Positions 29,561 to 39,019 of a stretch of 64,000 nucleotides of DNA are shown in pieces. Made by a program: the position numbers and the translations under genes. Source of the DNA: Shewanella putrefaciens (GTDB taxonomy: Bacteria > Pseudomonadota > Gammaproteobacteria > Enterobacterales > Shewanellaceae); the NCBI RefSeq assembly GCF_016406305.1, contig NZ_CP066369.1:700501-764500 (forward strand), read 5' to 3'. How positions within the stretch are numbered: position 1 is the stretch's first letter; each line of letters starts with the position of its first letter. The notes below the pieces were generated by a model. It saw only the letters and a program-made list of their open reading frames with translations. It had not been told where the DNA came from and made no database searches.

Positions 29561-29579
29561 GATTTAAGTCAACTAAATC
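29561..29579. promoter_or_regulatory. Dyad in the crp upstream region (2)
   Basis: GATTTA and TAAATC arms separated by 7 bases. Possible regulator site, lying between the other two dyads. Confidence 0.3.
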
Positions 29580-29603
29580 GGCGTGAAACTCATTGGATTC
29601 ACC

Positions 29604-29625
29604 TAACTCTGTAGAGTTAATCACA
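29604..29625. promoter_or_regulatory. Dyad overlapping a CRP-like site upstream of crp
   Basis: TAACTCT-GT-AGAGTTA (29604-29619) is a perfect dyad. Overlapping it, 29610-29625 reads TGTAG-N6-TCACA, where the right half is a perfect CRP half-site and the left half matches 3 of 5. Autoregulation is plausible but unproven. Confidence 0.4.
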
Positions 29626-29803
29626 TCTTAGGAATCCTTTTATAACCTAAATAAAGAAAATAATGACCAATGTGGGGATTCATTCGGGCTATTTTAGTCT
29701 CGTCTGCTTCATTTAGTCGTGGGGTAAACGCGATTTTGGCTCGACTTATGGGCTAAATTCAGGCTAACTTTGTGGTGCGGTTGCTTTTCAGAGAGGTTAG
29801 GAC

Positions 29804-30583
29804 GTGAAATACAAACAATGGGTTTTAGGTGCTGGTTTAGCTGTAGTCGCAGGACTCAGCACGGCGGCACACGCCTTTTCTATCCCACAGCCAGCAACTG
29901 AAATTGCGGCGAGTAAATTTGTGCATATTCAAGTACAAGCAGCGCAGGGCGATGCCGATGCTCAATTTTTACTGGGGCTGATGTATCTCTCCGGGCGTTT
30001 TGTCGCCCAGGAAATACCCTCTGGAGTGCATTGGATGTCGCTCGCCGCCGAGCAGCAACATGAAAAAGCCCAGCAAACTCTGGCGGATCTTTCCTTTGAA
30101 GGGCAATTAATTAAACGTGATTTAGCGGTCGCTGAGCATTGGTATAAGGCCATGGGTGAGCGTGGCAGTCGTTGGGCCCAGTTTCGATTAGGCTTTATTT
30201 ATGCTTCTGGTGGCGATGGTGTCGCGCGCAATTGTGGTAAGGCGGTCGAGCAATTTACCCAAGTGGGCGATGATATTGCCCTAGGCAATGTGGCGTGGAT
30301 TTTAGCAACCTGCCCAGAAGCCGAATATCGAGATGGCAATAAAGCGGTCGAGTTATCCTTACAGTTGCTTAAAGTGAACGAGAACGATCCGACAAACCTC
30401 GATAATCTCGCCGCCGCCTATGCCGAAATCGGGGATTTTGGTGCGGCAATTTCGACGCAACAAAAAGCCATAGAAGCATTAAAAATGAGCGCAGAGATCA
30501 CTAAGACTGACGAGTTTATGCAGCGCCTACAGACCTATGAACAAAAGCGCGCCTACCGTGAAACTGTACGTTTGTTAGAATAA
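29804..30583 (+). CDS. Secreted Sel1/TPR-repeat protein
   Basis: A 259-residue protein with a signal peptide ending AHA at about residue 24. Sel1-like repeats follow: GDADAQFLLGLMYLSGRFV, KAQQTLADLSFEGQLI, GSRWAQFRLGFIYASGGDGV. A TPR-like C-terminal part (NLDNLAAAYAEIGDFGAAI) completes it. Such proteins scaffold envelope complexes; no enzyme motif is present. The start is GTG at 29804 with GAGAGG upstream. It is divergent from crp and monocistronic with its own terminator. Confidence 0.85.
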   Translation: MKYKQWVLGAGLAVVAGLSTAAHAFSIPQPATEIAASKFVHIQVQAAQGDADAQFLLGLMYLSGRFVAQEIPSGVHWMSLAAEQQHEKAQQTLADLSFEGQLIKRDLAVAEHWYKAMGERGSRWAQFRLGFIYASGGDGVARNCGKAVEQFTQVGDDIALGNVAWILATCPEAEYRDGNKAVELSLQLLKVNENDPTNLDNLAAAYAEIGDFGAAISTQQKAIEALKMSAEITKTDEFMQRLQTYEQKRAYRETVRLLE

Positions 30584-30612
30584 ACCCGTTGCAGTTGTCG
30601 ATGAAGATTATC

Positions 30613-30641
30613 TAGCCCGGATCCGTTCGGGCTATTTTTTT
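30613..30641 (+). terminator. Intrinsic terminator after the Sel1 gene
   Basis: TAGCCCG at 30613-30619 pairs with CGGGCTA at 30628-30634 around an 8-base loop, then a T-run. Confidence 0.88.
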
Positions 30642-30672
30642 GAGGTAAATTCAAGCCTATTTTCCAAGTGAC

Positions 30673-31230
30673 TTATTTCCCAAGTGGCCAAGTGTGCAGC
30701 AGACGATATTCGACTCCCGACTGAGTGCTCGCCGAATGATATAAATGTAGGGCATCGGGCACTAAGGTGAGTTCGTTAAAGGGCATATTCGCTAATGAGC
30801 TTAAGCAGGTGTCTTGGGCTAGGCTGAGGTTGTTGGCCTTTCTAAATAAACTGATATGGGGGCGAAAAGCGTGCTCACTCACATGCAGCCCTAAATCCTG
30901 CGCTATGGATTGGGTTTGCTCGGCCAATAGGGCTAGCTCTGCGCCAACCTCAGTCCCCTTCAAACAACAGACCTGCGCCTTGGGCCAGAGGGTGATTTGG
31001 TGAAGTCGAACACTCAATCGCGGCTTATCTAATACATCAAGCAAACTTATCAACTGTTGGCGTTGGGATTCTGTGGCCATACCGAGAAATGCGAGGGTCA
31101 AGTGTAAGTTGGCCGCAGTGACGGCCTTGGCTTTTGGATTAAGGCTGTTGATTAAGATGTGCTGTAATTGCTCCAGTTGCTGACGCTGTATTTCCGTCGG
31201 CGCAAACCCAAGAAATAATCGTTGTAACAA
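30673..31230 (-). CDS. thpR: RNA 2',3'-cyclic phosphodiesterase ThpR (LigT)
   Basis: 2H-family phosphoesterase that opens 2',3'-cyclic phosphates or forms 2'-5' RNA links in vitro. Both HxTx-type motifs are present: HLTL in NLHLTLAFLG and HISL in FRPHISLFRK. The open frame extends upstream to 31326, but that would add about 32 residues unlike the family. AAGGAG lies six bases before a TTG at 31230, giving a 185-residue protein of normal length starting LLQRLFLGFAP, so I choose that start. It is divergent from the GGDEF-EAL gene. Confidence 0.87.
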   Translation of the reverse strand: MLQRLFLGFAPTEIQRQQLEQLQHILINSLNPKAKAVTAANLHLTLAFLGMATESQRQQLISLLDVLDKPRLSVRLHQITLWPKAQVCCLKGTEVGAELALLAEQTQSIAQDLGLHVSEHAFRPHISLFRKANNLSLAQDTCLSSLANMPFNELTLVPDALHLYHSASTQSGVEYRLLHTWPLGK

Positions 31231-31402
31231 GTGTTTCTCCTTAGAATCGCAACCGAGATGTAAAGAATAAGCTATGCTTTTGTTCGATAGCGCTTTTATT
31301 ATGCAATTGTATTGGCATACAAGCATTGTTCGCGTGAGCTTCTATACTCAGAGCATGGCAATATTACGTTAAATAGCGTTTTAGGTAAGGAAATACCTTT
31401 AC

Positions 31403-33622
31403 ATGTCAGATGGTTTAACAAATTCACTCCAACAGGCACTGGTGACCATTTTTAGCGAAACACCGCTAGAAACCTTAGAGCAAAACGTTGACCGCGCCCT
31501 AGAAACAATCACCCTACAACTCCATTGTGATGGGGTGTTTGTGTTGACTGGTAGCCAATCCCTCGACCATTTACGCACCCGCAATATTTATCTCAAACCG
31601 CAATTTACCCAAGGGCAACAGACCCGGGTCTGGCCCCTAGCGAGAATGCCCTTTTTCCGCTCCTTAGTGCGCAGTCCTCGGCTATTAAACCTCCCCGATG
31701 TGAATACGCTACCTGCGGATGCGCAGGCGGAACGAGCCCTGCTAAGGGACTGGAATGTTAAGAGTCTATTGGTATTACCCCCCGTGGTATTCGGCGAAAC
31801 TCGGATTGCATTGGGGGCGGTAAACTGCTCTGAATGCTGCGAGTGGAGCGATGAATTTATCCTTGAGTTTAACCATGCGGCAGTGATGATAGGCTCGGCC
31901 ATGGAGCTGACCCGCATTGCCCACGATATGCTGGCGAGTGAGCATAAATACCGTGAAGTGTTTAACCAATTGCCCTTAGCCTGCGCCTTACTCGATAAAC
32001 ATAATCAACTGGCCATGTTGAATAAAGTGGCGCAGCAAACCCTGCCGGTGCAACACGGTTACGATCTATTTTGTATGGTGCGTGAAGAAGAGCATGCCAT
32101 GCTGACCGATACTCTGCATATGGTGCGCGAGGGCGTGCTAGGCCAAGCTTGGTGCGAATTGCCGTTAAAATCGGTGCATCAACTGGATTGGTTGAGGTTA
32201 AGTTTTAGTCAGATCCACGGTGATAGGGACACGCTAGTGATGATTGCCGAAGATGTGAGTGAAAAATATCGCCTCGCCGATGAACTCTCCTTCCACGCCA
32301 ATTACGATGCGCTGACGGGATTACCCAACCGCTTACATTTTGAGGCCTTGCTCGACAATCTCTTGCAAGCTCGGGACGATATGCCCACCTGCGTGGCCTT
32401 TGTCGATGTCGATCAGTTTCAAGTCATCAATAATATTAGCGGCCATCAAGCCGGTGATAAGCTATTGTGCCAATTGGCATTACGTCTTAAACAGTTAGTG
32501 CGTAAGGGCGATATTGTCGCGCGTTTAGGTGGCGATGAATTCGGCATTTTAATGCATTATTGCAATGTGGATTCCGCGCAGCATATCGCCACTCGGATCT
32601 GTACCCAACTGGCGAGCCATGAGTTTGTGTGGGAAAACCGTTGCCACAATGTCAGTGTCAGCATGGGGATCGCTAAGTTCGATAAATCGGCGACGGATAT
32701 CTATACCGTGATGAGCCAAGCGGACGCCGCCTGCCGTCTTGCCAAGGATCAAGGCCGCAATGGTTGGCACTTATACAGCGCCAAAGATCCCAAAATGACC
32801 CGTCTCTACACTGAGATGATGGCCTCTGTGGATATTGTCAGCGCCTTAGCCCTTAATCAGTTCGAACTCTATTTTCAAACGATAGCGCCACTCAATCGTG
32901 AAGAGTCTGGGCTGCATTTGGAAATCCTGCTGCGAATGGTGCAGTCGAACGGCACTATTGTCTCTCCGGCGATTTTTTTGCCGGCCGCCGAGCGTTATAA
33001 CTTAGCCTCTAAGGTCGACCTTTGGGTGATCGATAATTTACTCAAATGGGGAAGTTGCCATTTGGCGCTGTGGCAGCAGCTGGATTTAGTGTCGGTCAAT
33101 CTGTCCGCCACTTCCTTGGGGGATCGTGAATTTATGAATTGGCTCGAAATGCGTCTGATGACGGAACCTGAGCTGGTGGATAAGTTGTGCATCGAGATCA
33201 CCGAGACGGCCGCCGTGAGTCAGTTAGACCAAGCGACTAAACTGATCGAAGTCCTGCGCCCGCTTAAGTGTAAGTTGGCCCTCGATGACTTTGGTGCGGG
33301 TTTTTCAAGTTTTGCTTACCTTAAGCGTCTGAACGTGGATTTTGTTAAAGTGGATGGTCAGTTTGTGATTAACATTTGTGACGATCCCGCCGATCAGGCC
33401 ATAGTCAAAGCGATCTGCCAACTAGGGCAGGATATGGGTTTTGATGTGGTCGCCGAGTTTGTGGAGTCCCAGGAAATTGGCCTTAAATTACAAGCCTTAG
33501 GAGTAGACTACGCCCAAGGTTATGCCATCAATAAACCCATGCGGTTATCTGAATTACACTCGGGGCTGAGCCAACCTTGGCTACAGACCCATGATACCTT
33601 AGCGGCCTACATCAACCTTTAA
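31403..33622 (+). CDS. GAF-PAS-GGDEF-EAL signalling protein
   Basis: A 739-residue cytoplasmic c-di-GMP protein without membrane segments. Order: GAF-like domain (about 15-170), PAS (about 180-290), GGDEF (about 300-455) with DALTGLPNR and an intact GGDEF signature, and EAL (about 470-730). The EAL core reads EIL instead of EAL, but the other metal and catalytic elements are kept (NLSATSL, EITETA, DDFGAGFSS, KVDGQF, AEFVES, AQGY). Both activities are therefore possible. The start codon is preceded by AAGGAA lying in the loop of a 5-bp hairpin (31383-31398). It is monocistronic. Confidence 0.88.
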   Translation: MSDGLTNSLQQALVTIFSETPLETLEQNVDRALETITLQLHCDGVFVLTGSQSLDHLRTRNIYLKPQFTQGQQTRVWPLARMPFFRSLVRSPRLLNLPDVNTLPADAQAERALLRDWNVKSLLVLPPVVFGETRIALGAVNCSECCEWSDEFILEFNHAAVMIGSAMELTRIAHDMLASEHKYREVFNQLPLACALLDKHNQLAMLNKVAQQTLPVQHGYDLFCMVREEEHAMLTDTLHMVREGVLGQAWCELPLKSVHQLDWLRLSFSQIHGDRDTLVMIAEDVSEKYRLADELSFHANYDALTGLPNRLHFEALLDNLLQARDDMPTCVAFVDVDQFQVINNISGHQAGDKLLCQLALRLKQLVRKGDIVARLGGDEFGILMHYCNVDSAQHIATRICTQLASHEFVWENRCHNVSVSMGIAKFDKSATDIYTVMSQADAACRLAKDQGRNGWHLYSAKDPKMTRLYTEMMASVDIVSALALNQFELYFQTIAPLNREESGLHLEILLRMVQSNGTIVSPAIFLPAAERYNLASKVDLWVIDNLLKWGSCHLALWQQLDLVSVNLSATSLGDREFMNWLEMRLMTEPELVDKLCIEITETAAVSQLDQATKLIEVLRPLKCKLALDDFGAGFSSFAYLKRLNVDFVKVDGQFVINICDDPADQAIVKAICQLGQDMGFDVVAEFVESQEIGLKLQALGVDYAQGYAINKPMRLSELHSGLSQPWLQTHDTLAAYINL

Positions 33623-33705
33623 TCTGGATTAGGTTAGCGCAAAATGGTACTTAAGGCCGATTCTTAGTACACTGACGGCCTATTTTGGCCTTAGACATCT
33701 GAGCT

Positions 33706-36201
33706 TTGAACTCTCTACCTATTCACTCTCTGTTAGCGCCGCTACGCGCTGCATTTTCGACCCACGCCCAAGTGATCCTCGAGGCGCCAACGGGGGCGGG
33801 TAAATCTACCGCTTTGCCGCTGGCTATGCTCGATTGGCCTGAAATTCGCGGGCGAATTTTAATGTTAGAACCGCGCCGAGTCGCTGCCCGCAGTGTGGCG
33901 CATTATATTGCCAGCTGTCGACAACAGAGCGTCGGGCAAGAGGTTGGCTATAGAGTCCGCGGTGAGTCAAAGGTCAGTAGTAACACAAGGTTAGAGATAG
34001 TCACCGAAGGTGTATTGACTAGGATGATCCAGCAAGATCCCGAGTTAACTGGGGTTGAAATGATCATTTTTGACGAGATCCACGAGCGGCATCTCACGAC
34101 TGACTTAGGCTTGGCCCTCGCCCTCGAAGTGCAAAGCTCCCTTAGGGACGATTTAAAGATATTAGCCATGTCGGCAACCCTGTCTGGGCTGGCACTCGGT
34201 GAGCTTATGCCCGCCGCGGCGATTCTGCACAGTGAAGGGCGCAGTTTTCCCGTTGACCTTGAATATCGGCCCGTACCCAGCCAACAGCTGTGGTTAGATC
34301 ATCTTTGCCGCTGCGTGCTCGAACTCGCCACCACAGCAAGCTTAACGCCCCATAATGATGTGTTAGTGTTTTTACCCGGTAAGGCGGAAATCCTGAAATC
34401 GGCCCAGTATCTAGGTGAGCGCCTCGATAGCGCGGCTTTTTTAATTTGCCCCCTCTATGGTGAGCTCTCAGGGGCCGAGCAGGATAACGCTATCCGAGCA
34501 TCGCAGGAGGGGAAACGTAAAATAGTACTATCGACTAACGTGGCAGAGTCGAGTTTAACCATCGAAGGCATTGGTTTTGTTGTCGATAGTGGCTATAAAC
34601 GCCAGGCAAGTTTTAACCCTAAAACCGGTGTAACCCGCTTAAGTCTTAAACGGATAAGCCAAGCCTCGGCGACGCAGCGCGCAGGCAGGGCTGGGCGTTT
34701 AGCCGCTGGCGTGTGTATCAGATTATGGAGCCAAGAAGAACAAGGGCGGATGTTAAAGGCCGATGAGCCCGAGATTAGCCAAGCGGATCTGGTCTCTATG
34801 GCCCACGATTGCGCCTATTGGGGCGCAAAATCCTTTAGCGACATGATGTTACTCACGCCGCCGCCCAGTGTGAATGAAACCTTAGCCTGGCAATTACTGC
34901 AGCGTTTGGGTATGGTGGATGCCCAACATAAACTGACCTCCCACGGTAAGGCAGCCTATGAGCTAGGTTGCCATCCCCGCCTTGCCCATATGCTGTTGGT
35001 CGCAAAATCACTCAATGCAATGGCGCTAGGCAGTTTAGCCTGTTTGCTTGCGGGGATTTTAGAGGCGCGAGGATTACCTCGAAAAGGCGCGGATATGCTC
35101 AATTACCTGCACTTTGCCTGTCAGGGGCAAGCGGGGCAACAGGCAAAACAATGGCAGAAGAAGCTAGGATTAACCGCAGACTTATCTAAGGTTGCCACCC
35201 AAGCTCACCACAGCGATGTTGGCTTACTGTTGGCGCTAGCCTATCCAGATCGCATCGCTAAAGCTCGCGGTGTTGAGGGCTATCAATTGGCCAATGGCAC
35301 TGGCGTCGTGCTGGCGGCTGAAGATGCGCTGTCGCAAACACCTTGGCTGGTGGTGGCGGACTTTCAAGAAACCGAAGGCAGAAACGCAGGGCGGATCTAT
35401 TTGGCGTCCAAGCTAGAGCCCAGTTTGTTTGATGGGGCACTGAAATCTTTGCTCGAACTGAGCGAACAATGCGGTTGGGACGAAGCCAAGGGGCGGGTGG
35501 TTGCCGAGCGGCAGTTTAAGATCGGCCAAATTGTCATAAAATCTGAGGTCATAGCAAAACCTGAACGCCCGCAAATTATTGCCGCATTACTGAATTACAT
35601 TCGTCAGCAAGGTTTACAAATCCTCAATTGGAACGCTAACTTAGAGCAATTCCAGTCTAGGGTCCAACTGGCTAGGACGTTAGATGCTAACGCAGATTGG
35701 CCCGATATAAGCGATGCTGCGCTCTTGGCGAGCCTTGAAACTTGGCTGGCGCCATACCTCGAAAATGTGAATAATCTGCCGCAATTACAGAAACTCGATT
35801 GCTTTAGCTTTATCGCCAATCGGCTGAGTTGGCAGCAACAACAGGCGCTCGACGCCCTATTGCCGACCTCATGGCCGTTAGCGACGGGGACTTTTGCGCC
35901 GATAGTGTATGAGGCATCGGGTCGAGCCTTGCTGAGGGTCAGATTGCAGGAAACCTTTGGCATGGCCCAAAGCCCAGTGCTCGCACAGGGGAAACTGAAG
36001 GTGACCATGGAGTTATTGTCACCCGCCCAGCGACCCTTAGCCCTAACGGCGGATTTAGCCAGTTTTTGGCAGGGCCCCTATGTTGAAGTGAAGAAGGAAA
36101 TGCGCGGCCGATATCCAAAACATCTGTGGCCGGATGATCCCGCAAATACCTTACCCACAAAATTTACCAAGAAAAAAACCTTGGGTTTATCCCAGTCATA
36201 G
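33706..36201 (+). CDS. hrpB: ATP-dependent RNA helicase HrpB
   Basis: DEAH-box helicase of 831 residues. Motif I APTGAGKST, motif II DEIHERH, motif III SATLSG and motif VI QRAGRAGRL are all visible, followed by the HA2 and HrpB C-terminal regions (KEMRGRYPKHLWPDDP is the family's conserved end). The physiological role of HrpB is poorly known. The start is a TTG at 33706 with weak upstream pairing; the N terminus LPIHSLLAPLR aligns with the family, so this is about right. mrcB follows after 80 bases, an arrangement common in gammaproteobacteria. Confidence 0.93.
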   Translation: MNSLPIHSLLAPLRAAFSTHAQVILEAPTGAGKSTALPLAMLDWPEIRGRILMLEPRRVAARSVAHYIASCRQQSVGQEVGYRVRGESKVSSNTRLEIVTEGVLTRMIQQDPELTGVEMIIFDEIHERHLTTDLGLALALEVQSSLRDDLKILAMSATLSGLALGELMPAAAILHSEGRSFPVDLEYRPVPSQQLWLDHLCRCVLELATTASLTPHNDVLVFLPGKAEILKSAQYLGERLDSAAFLICPLYGELSGAEQDNAIRASQEGKRKIVLSTNVAESSLTIEGIGFVVDSGYKRQASFNPKTGVTRLSLKRISQASATQRAGRAGRLAAGVCIRLWSQEEQGRMLKADEPEISQADLVSMAHDCAYWGAKSFSDMMLLTPPPSVNETLAWQLLQRLGMVDAQHKLTSHGKAAYELGCHPRLAHMLLVAKSLNAMALGSLACLLAGILEARGLPRKGADMLNYLHFACQGQAGQQAKQWQKKLGLTADLSKVATQAHHSDVGLLLALAYPDRIAKARGVEGYQLANGTGVVLAAEDALSQTPWLVVADFQETEGRNAGRIYLASKLEPSLFDGALKSLLELSEQCGWDEAKGRVVAERQFKIGQIVIKSEVIAKPERPQIIAALLNYIRQQGLQILNWNANLEQFQSRVQLARTLDANADWPDISDAALLASLETWLAPYLENVNNLPQLQKLDCFSFIANRLSWQQQQALDALLPTSWPLATGTFAPIVYEASGRALLRVRLQETFGMAQSPVLAQGKLKVTMELLSPAQRPLALTADLASFWQGPYVEVKKEMRGRYPKHLWPDDPANTLPTKFTKKKTLGLSQS

Positions 36202-36281
36202 CGTTTAGACTGCTTTGATTAACAACACTGGCGTGTTGTGTCTGTGACTGAAGCCTTTAATGCCGTAATGATGAAGTAGAT

Positions 36282-38588
36282 ATGACAACTAAGACGACAA
36301 AAAAAACACCTGCCCAGCGCCAAACTAAGCGTAGTCGCGGATTGTTTGGACGGATCTGGTCGCTCACTTGGAAGCTCGCCTTGGTCGTGCTTGCGGTGGT
36401 GACCTTTTACAGTATTTACCTCGACCAAGTGATTGCCCGTAAATTCGAGGGGCAAAAATGGCATCTCCCCGCCCAGGTCTTTAGTCGCTCTATGGCCCTG
36501 TATCCCGGTGCCGCAGTGAGTCATCCGCAGTTGATGGCGGAACTGAAATTATTAGGGTATCGCAAGGTGGCGAATCCGCGCCAAGTCGGGGAGTTTTCCG
36601 CATCGAGTACCCGTATCGAACTATGGCGTCGGCCATTTTTGCACCCAGAGGGCGATCAAGCCGAACAGAGAGTGATGATTAGCTTCGATAGTGACGGCGT
36701 GAGCTCGGTGGCGCGCATGGAAGACAAACGCCAGTTGGCGGTGTTCCACCTCGAACCCGTGCTACTCGATAGAATTATCGCCGGCGATGGTGAAGACCGG
36801 CTATTTGTCCCCACAGATGAAATGCCAAAACTCATAGTACAGGCATTATTGCTGGTGGAAGACCGGAGTTTTTACGAACATCACGGCGTGAATCCCTTTG
36901 CCATTGTGCGCGCCGCCGTTGTTAACTTAAGTGCTGGGCGTACAGTGCAGGGCGGTTCGACCTTAACCCAGCAGCTGGCGAAAAACTTCTTCCTCTCGAG
37001 TGAGCGATCCTTACTGCGCAAGGTGCGGGAAGCCTTAATGGCGGTGATTATCGATTTCCGTTATAGCAAAGATGAAATCCTCGAAGCCTATTTGAATGAA
37101 GTTTACATGGGGCAGGATAAATCCCGCGCCGTCCACGGTATGGGGCTGGCGTCGCAGTTTTATTTTGGACGCCCAATTGGTGAATTAACCACGGCGCAGC
37201 AAGCGTTTTTAGTGGCGGCGATTAAGGGGCCTTCCTATTACAACCCGTGGAAATACCCAGAACGTAGTCAAGAGCGGCGCGATCTCGTGCTGCGCCTATT
37301 GATGGAGGCGGGCGAATTAAATACGGCCCAATATAAAGTCGCAGTCGAGTCGCCATTAGGGTTACGTAATCAGAATAAACCTGTGCATCAAAAGTTACCT
37401 GCCTTCTATGCGCTGGTAAAACAAGAACTTGTTGAGCGTTACGGCGATGCGCTACTGAAACAGTCAGGGGTGAAAATCTATACGACCCTAGATCCTATGG
37501 CCCAGGAAGCCGCAGAAAAAGCCGTGACACAAACCTTTAAAAGTTTAGATAAGGGCAATAAATCCCTGCAGATAGGTATGGTCGTCACCGATAAATACAC
37601 AGGTGGTATTGCGGCCATGGTGGGGGATAAAACCCCAGGATTCGATGGTTTTAACCGTGCGGTAGAAATTCGTCGCCCCATAGGCTCATTAATTAAGCCC
37701 TTTGTGTATGCGACGGCGCTGACACCTAACAGCAAGTTCACACTTGCTACGCCGCTCAAAGATCAACCTATTACCCTGAAGAATGAGCAAGGTAAGACTT
37801 GGTCGCCGCAGAATTTTGATAAGTCCTTTAGCGGCCAAGTACTGTTATTAACGGCGTTAAAGAAGTCGATGAACGTGCCAACGGTTAATCTCGGGATTGC
37901 GGTCGGTGTCGGGGCGGTGGCAACAACGCTGGCCAAATCGGGCTGGGAAGAACCCCTAAACGAGTACCCGTCTATGCTATTAGGTGCGGTGAATGGCTCG
38001 CCATTAATGGTGGCTCAGGTCTATCAAACCCTTGCCGATAATGGGACTTACCGCAAACTCACGACTGTCACCGCCGTGCTCGATAGCCACAATCAGCCCT
38101 TACCTGTGACCCGTTTAGCGAAGGAGCAGGCCATAGCTCCCGAGACGGATTTTTTGGTGCAATATGCGATGCAACAGGTGGTGCGCTCAGGAACCGCGGT
38201 CCGTTTAGGCAATGCCTTCCCTGGTGTTGCCCTTGCGGGTAAAACCGGTACTAGTAACGACAGTCGCGACTCTTGGTTTGCTGGATTTGATGAACGTAAC
38301 GTGGCCGCCATTTGGGTTGGACGGGACGATAACGGAAAAACCAGCCTCTATGGCAGCAGCGGCGCTATGGCTGTTTATCAATCTTTCTTAAATGAGCGCC
38401 CGCCCATTGGCTTACGCTCTATCCCTGTGCCTGGGGTCGTACAAGGTTATTTTGACCGCGATACCGGAATAGCGAAGGAAGCGGGTTGCAGCCAGGTTAT
38501 TGCGCTTCCTGCATTAAAGGGCACTTACAATCCTGCGGTAAACTGCGGTGAGCCATTGCAGTGGTGGCAGAAGATTTTAGGCCAATAA
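36282..38588 (+). CDS. mrcB: Penicillin-binding protein 1B, bifunctional transglycosylase/transpeptidase
   Basis: Class A PBP that polymerizes and crosslinks peptidoglycan, normally helped by LpoB. The 768-residue protein has a basic cytoplasmic tail, one membrane segment (about 26-46), a UB2H-type domain (about 60-150), GT51 with EDRSFYEHHG and GGSTLTQQLAKNFF, and the transpeptidase with nucleophile S469 in GSLIKP, SMN and KTGTSND. No transpeptidase residue is missing. It is followed by a hairpin and ppiC. Confidence 0.95.
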   Translation: MTTKTTKKTPAQRQTKRSRGLFGRIWSLTWKLALVVLAVVTFYSIYLDQVIARKFEGQKWHLPAQVFSRSMALYPGAAVSHPQLMAELKLLGYRKVANPRQVGEFSASSTRIELWRRPFLHPEGDQAEQRVMISFDSDGVSSVARMEDKRQLAVFHLEPVLLDRIIAGDGEDRLFVPTDEMPKLIVQALLLVEDRSFYEHHGVNPFAIVRAAVVNLSAGRTVQGGSTLTQQLAKNFFLSSERSLLRKVREALMAVIIDFRYSKDEILEAYLNEVYMGQDKSRAVHGMGLASQFYFGRPIGELTTAQQAFLVAAIKGPSYYNPWKYPERSQERRDLVLRLLMEAGELNTAQYKVAVESPLGLRNQNKPVHQKLPAFYALVKQELVERYGDALLKQSGVKIYTTLDPMAQEAAEKAVTQTFKSLDKGNKSLQIGMVVTDKYTGGIAAMVGDKTPGFDGFNRAVEIRRPIGSLIKPFVYATALTPNSKFTLATPLKDQPITLKNEQGKTWSPQNFDKSFSGQVLLLTALKKSMNVPTVNLGIAVGVGAVATTLAKSGWEEPLNEYPSMLLGAVNGSPLMVAQVYQTLADNGTYRKLTTVTAVLDSHNQPLPVTRLAKEQAIAPETDFLVQYAMQQVVRSGTAVRLGNAFPGVALAGKTGTSNDSRDSWFAGFDERNVAAIWVGRDDNGKTSLYGSSGAMAVYQSFLNERPPIGLRSIPVPGVVQGYFDRDTGIAKEAGCSQVIALPALKGTYNPAVNCGEPLQWWQKILGQ

Positions 38589-38625
38589 GCTCTCTAAGTA
38601 ATTGAAAGTCAGTGAATAAATGAAT

Positions 38626-38665
38626 CGCCCCATGGCATAGGCCCTAACGCCTTTGCCATGGGGCG
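38626..38665. repeat. Long nested hairpin between mrcB and ppiC
   Basis: A perfect 12-bp inverted repeat (CGCCCCATGGCA at 38626-38637 with its complement at 38654-38665) encloses a second stem AGGC/GCCT with a 6-base loop and a single T-T mismatch, 16 pairs in all. No T-run follows. It ends about 9 bases before the ppiC ribosome binding site, so it could be a stability, attenuation or leader element as well as a terminator-like structure. Confidence 0.75.
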
Positions 38666-38684
38666 AAACCTTGAGGATGTGAAC

Positions 38685-38966
38685 ATGATCTATAAAACCG
38701 CCGCCGCAGTGCATATTTTAGTCAAACACAAAGAACAGGCGGAAGACATTATCAAGCAATTGAATAATGGGGCTAATTTTGCGGCACTGGCGAAACGTTT
38801 CTCCTCTTGCCCTTCGGCGAAAAAAGGCGGCGATTTAGGCGAATTTAAGAAAGGCCAAATGGTGCCCCAATTCGATAAAGTCGCATTTTCGGGAGAGTTA
38901 TTAGTACCGCATTTAGTGAAAACTAAGTTTGGCTGGCATGTGGTTAAGGTTCTCTATCGAACATGA
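38685..38966 (+). CDS. ppiC: Parvulin-type peptidyl-prolyl isomerase PpiC
   Basis: Small cytoplasmic proline isomerase. The 93 residues, the same length as E. coli PpiC, form one parvulin domain: [33 protein letters not shown] and FGWHVVKVL are the standard segments. An in-frame ATG at 38658 lies inside the hairpin; the ATG at 38685 has GAGGA at good distance and matches the family start, so I use it. It converges on the EAL response regulator gene. Confidence 0.92.
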   Translation: MIYKTAAAVHILVKHKEQAEDIIKQLNNGANFAALAKRFSSCPSAKKGGDLGEFKKGQMVPQFDKVAFSGELLVPHLVKTKFGWHVVKVLYRT

Positions 38967-39019
38967 TTTCAATGCGGTTCTAAAGCGAGCGGCTATTTTA
39001 ATAGGCTATTTCAATCGGC

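Noticed and set aside
31231-31326. N-terminal extension of ThpR
   Set aside because: AAGGAG before the TTG at 31230 and the normal family length argue that translation starts there.
33652-33693. TAAGGCC/GGCCTTA inverted repeat before hrpB
   Set aside because: Seven pairs across a 28-base loop are too weak to claim a structure.
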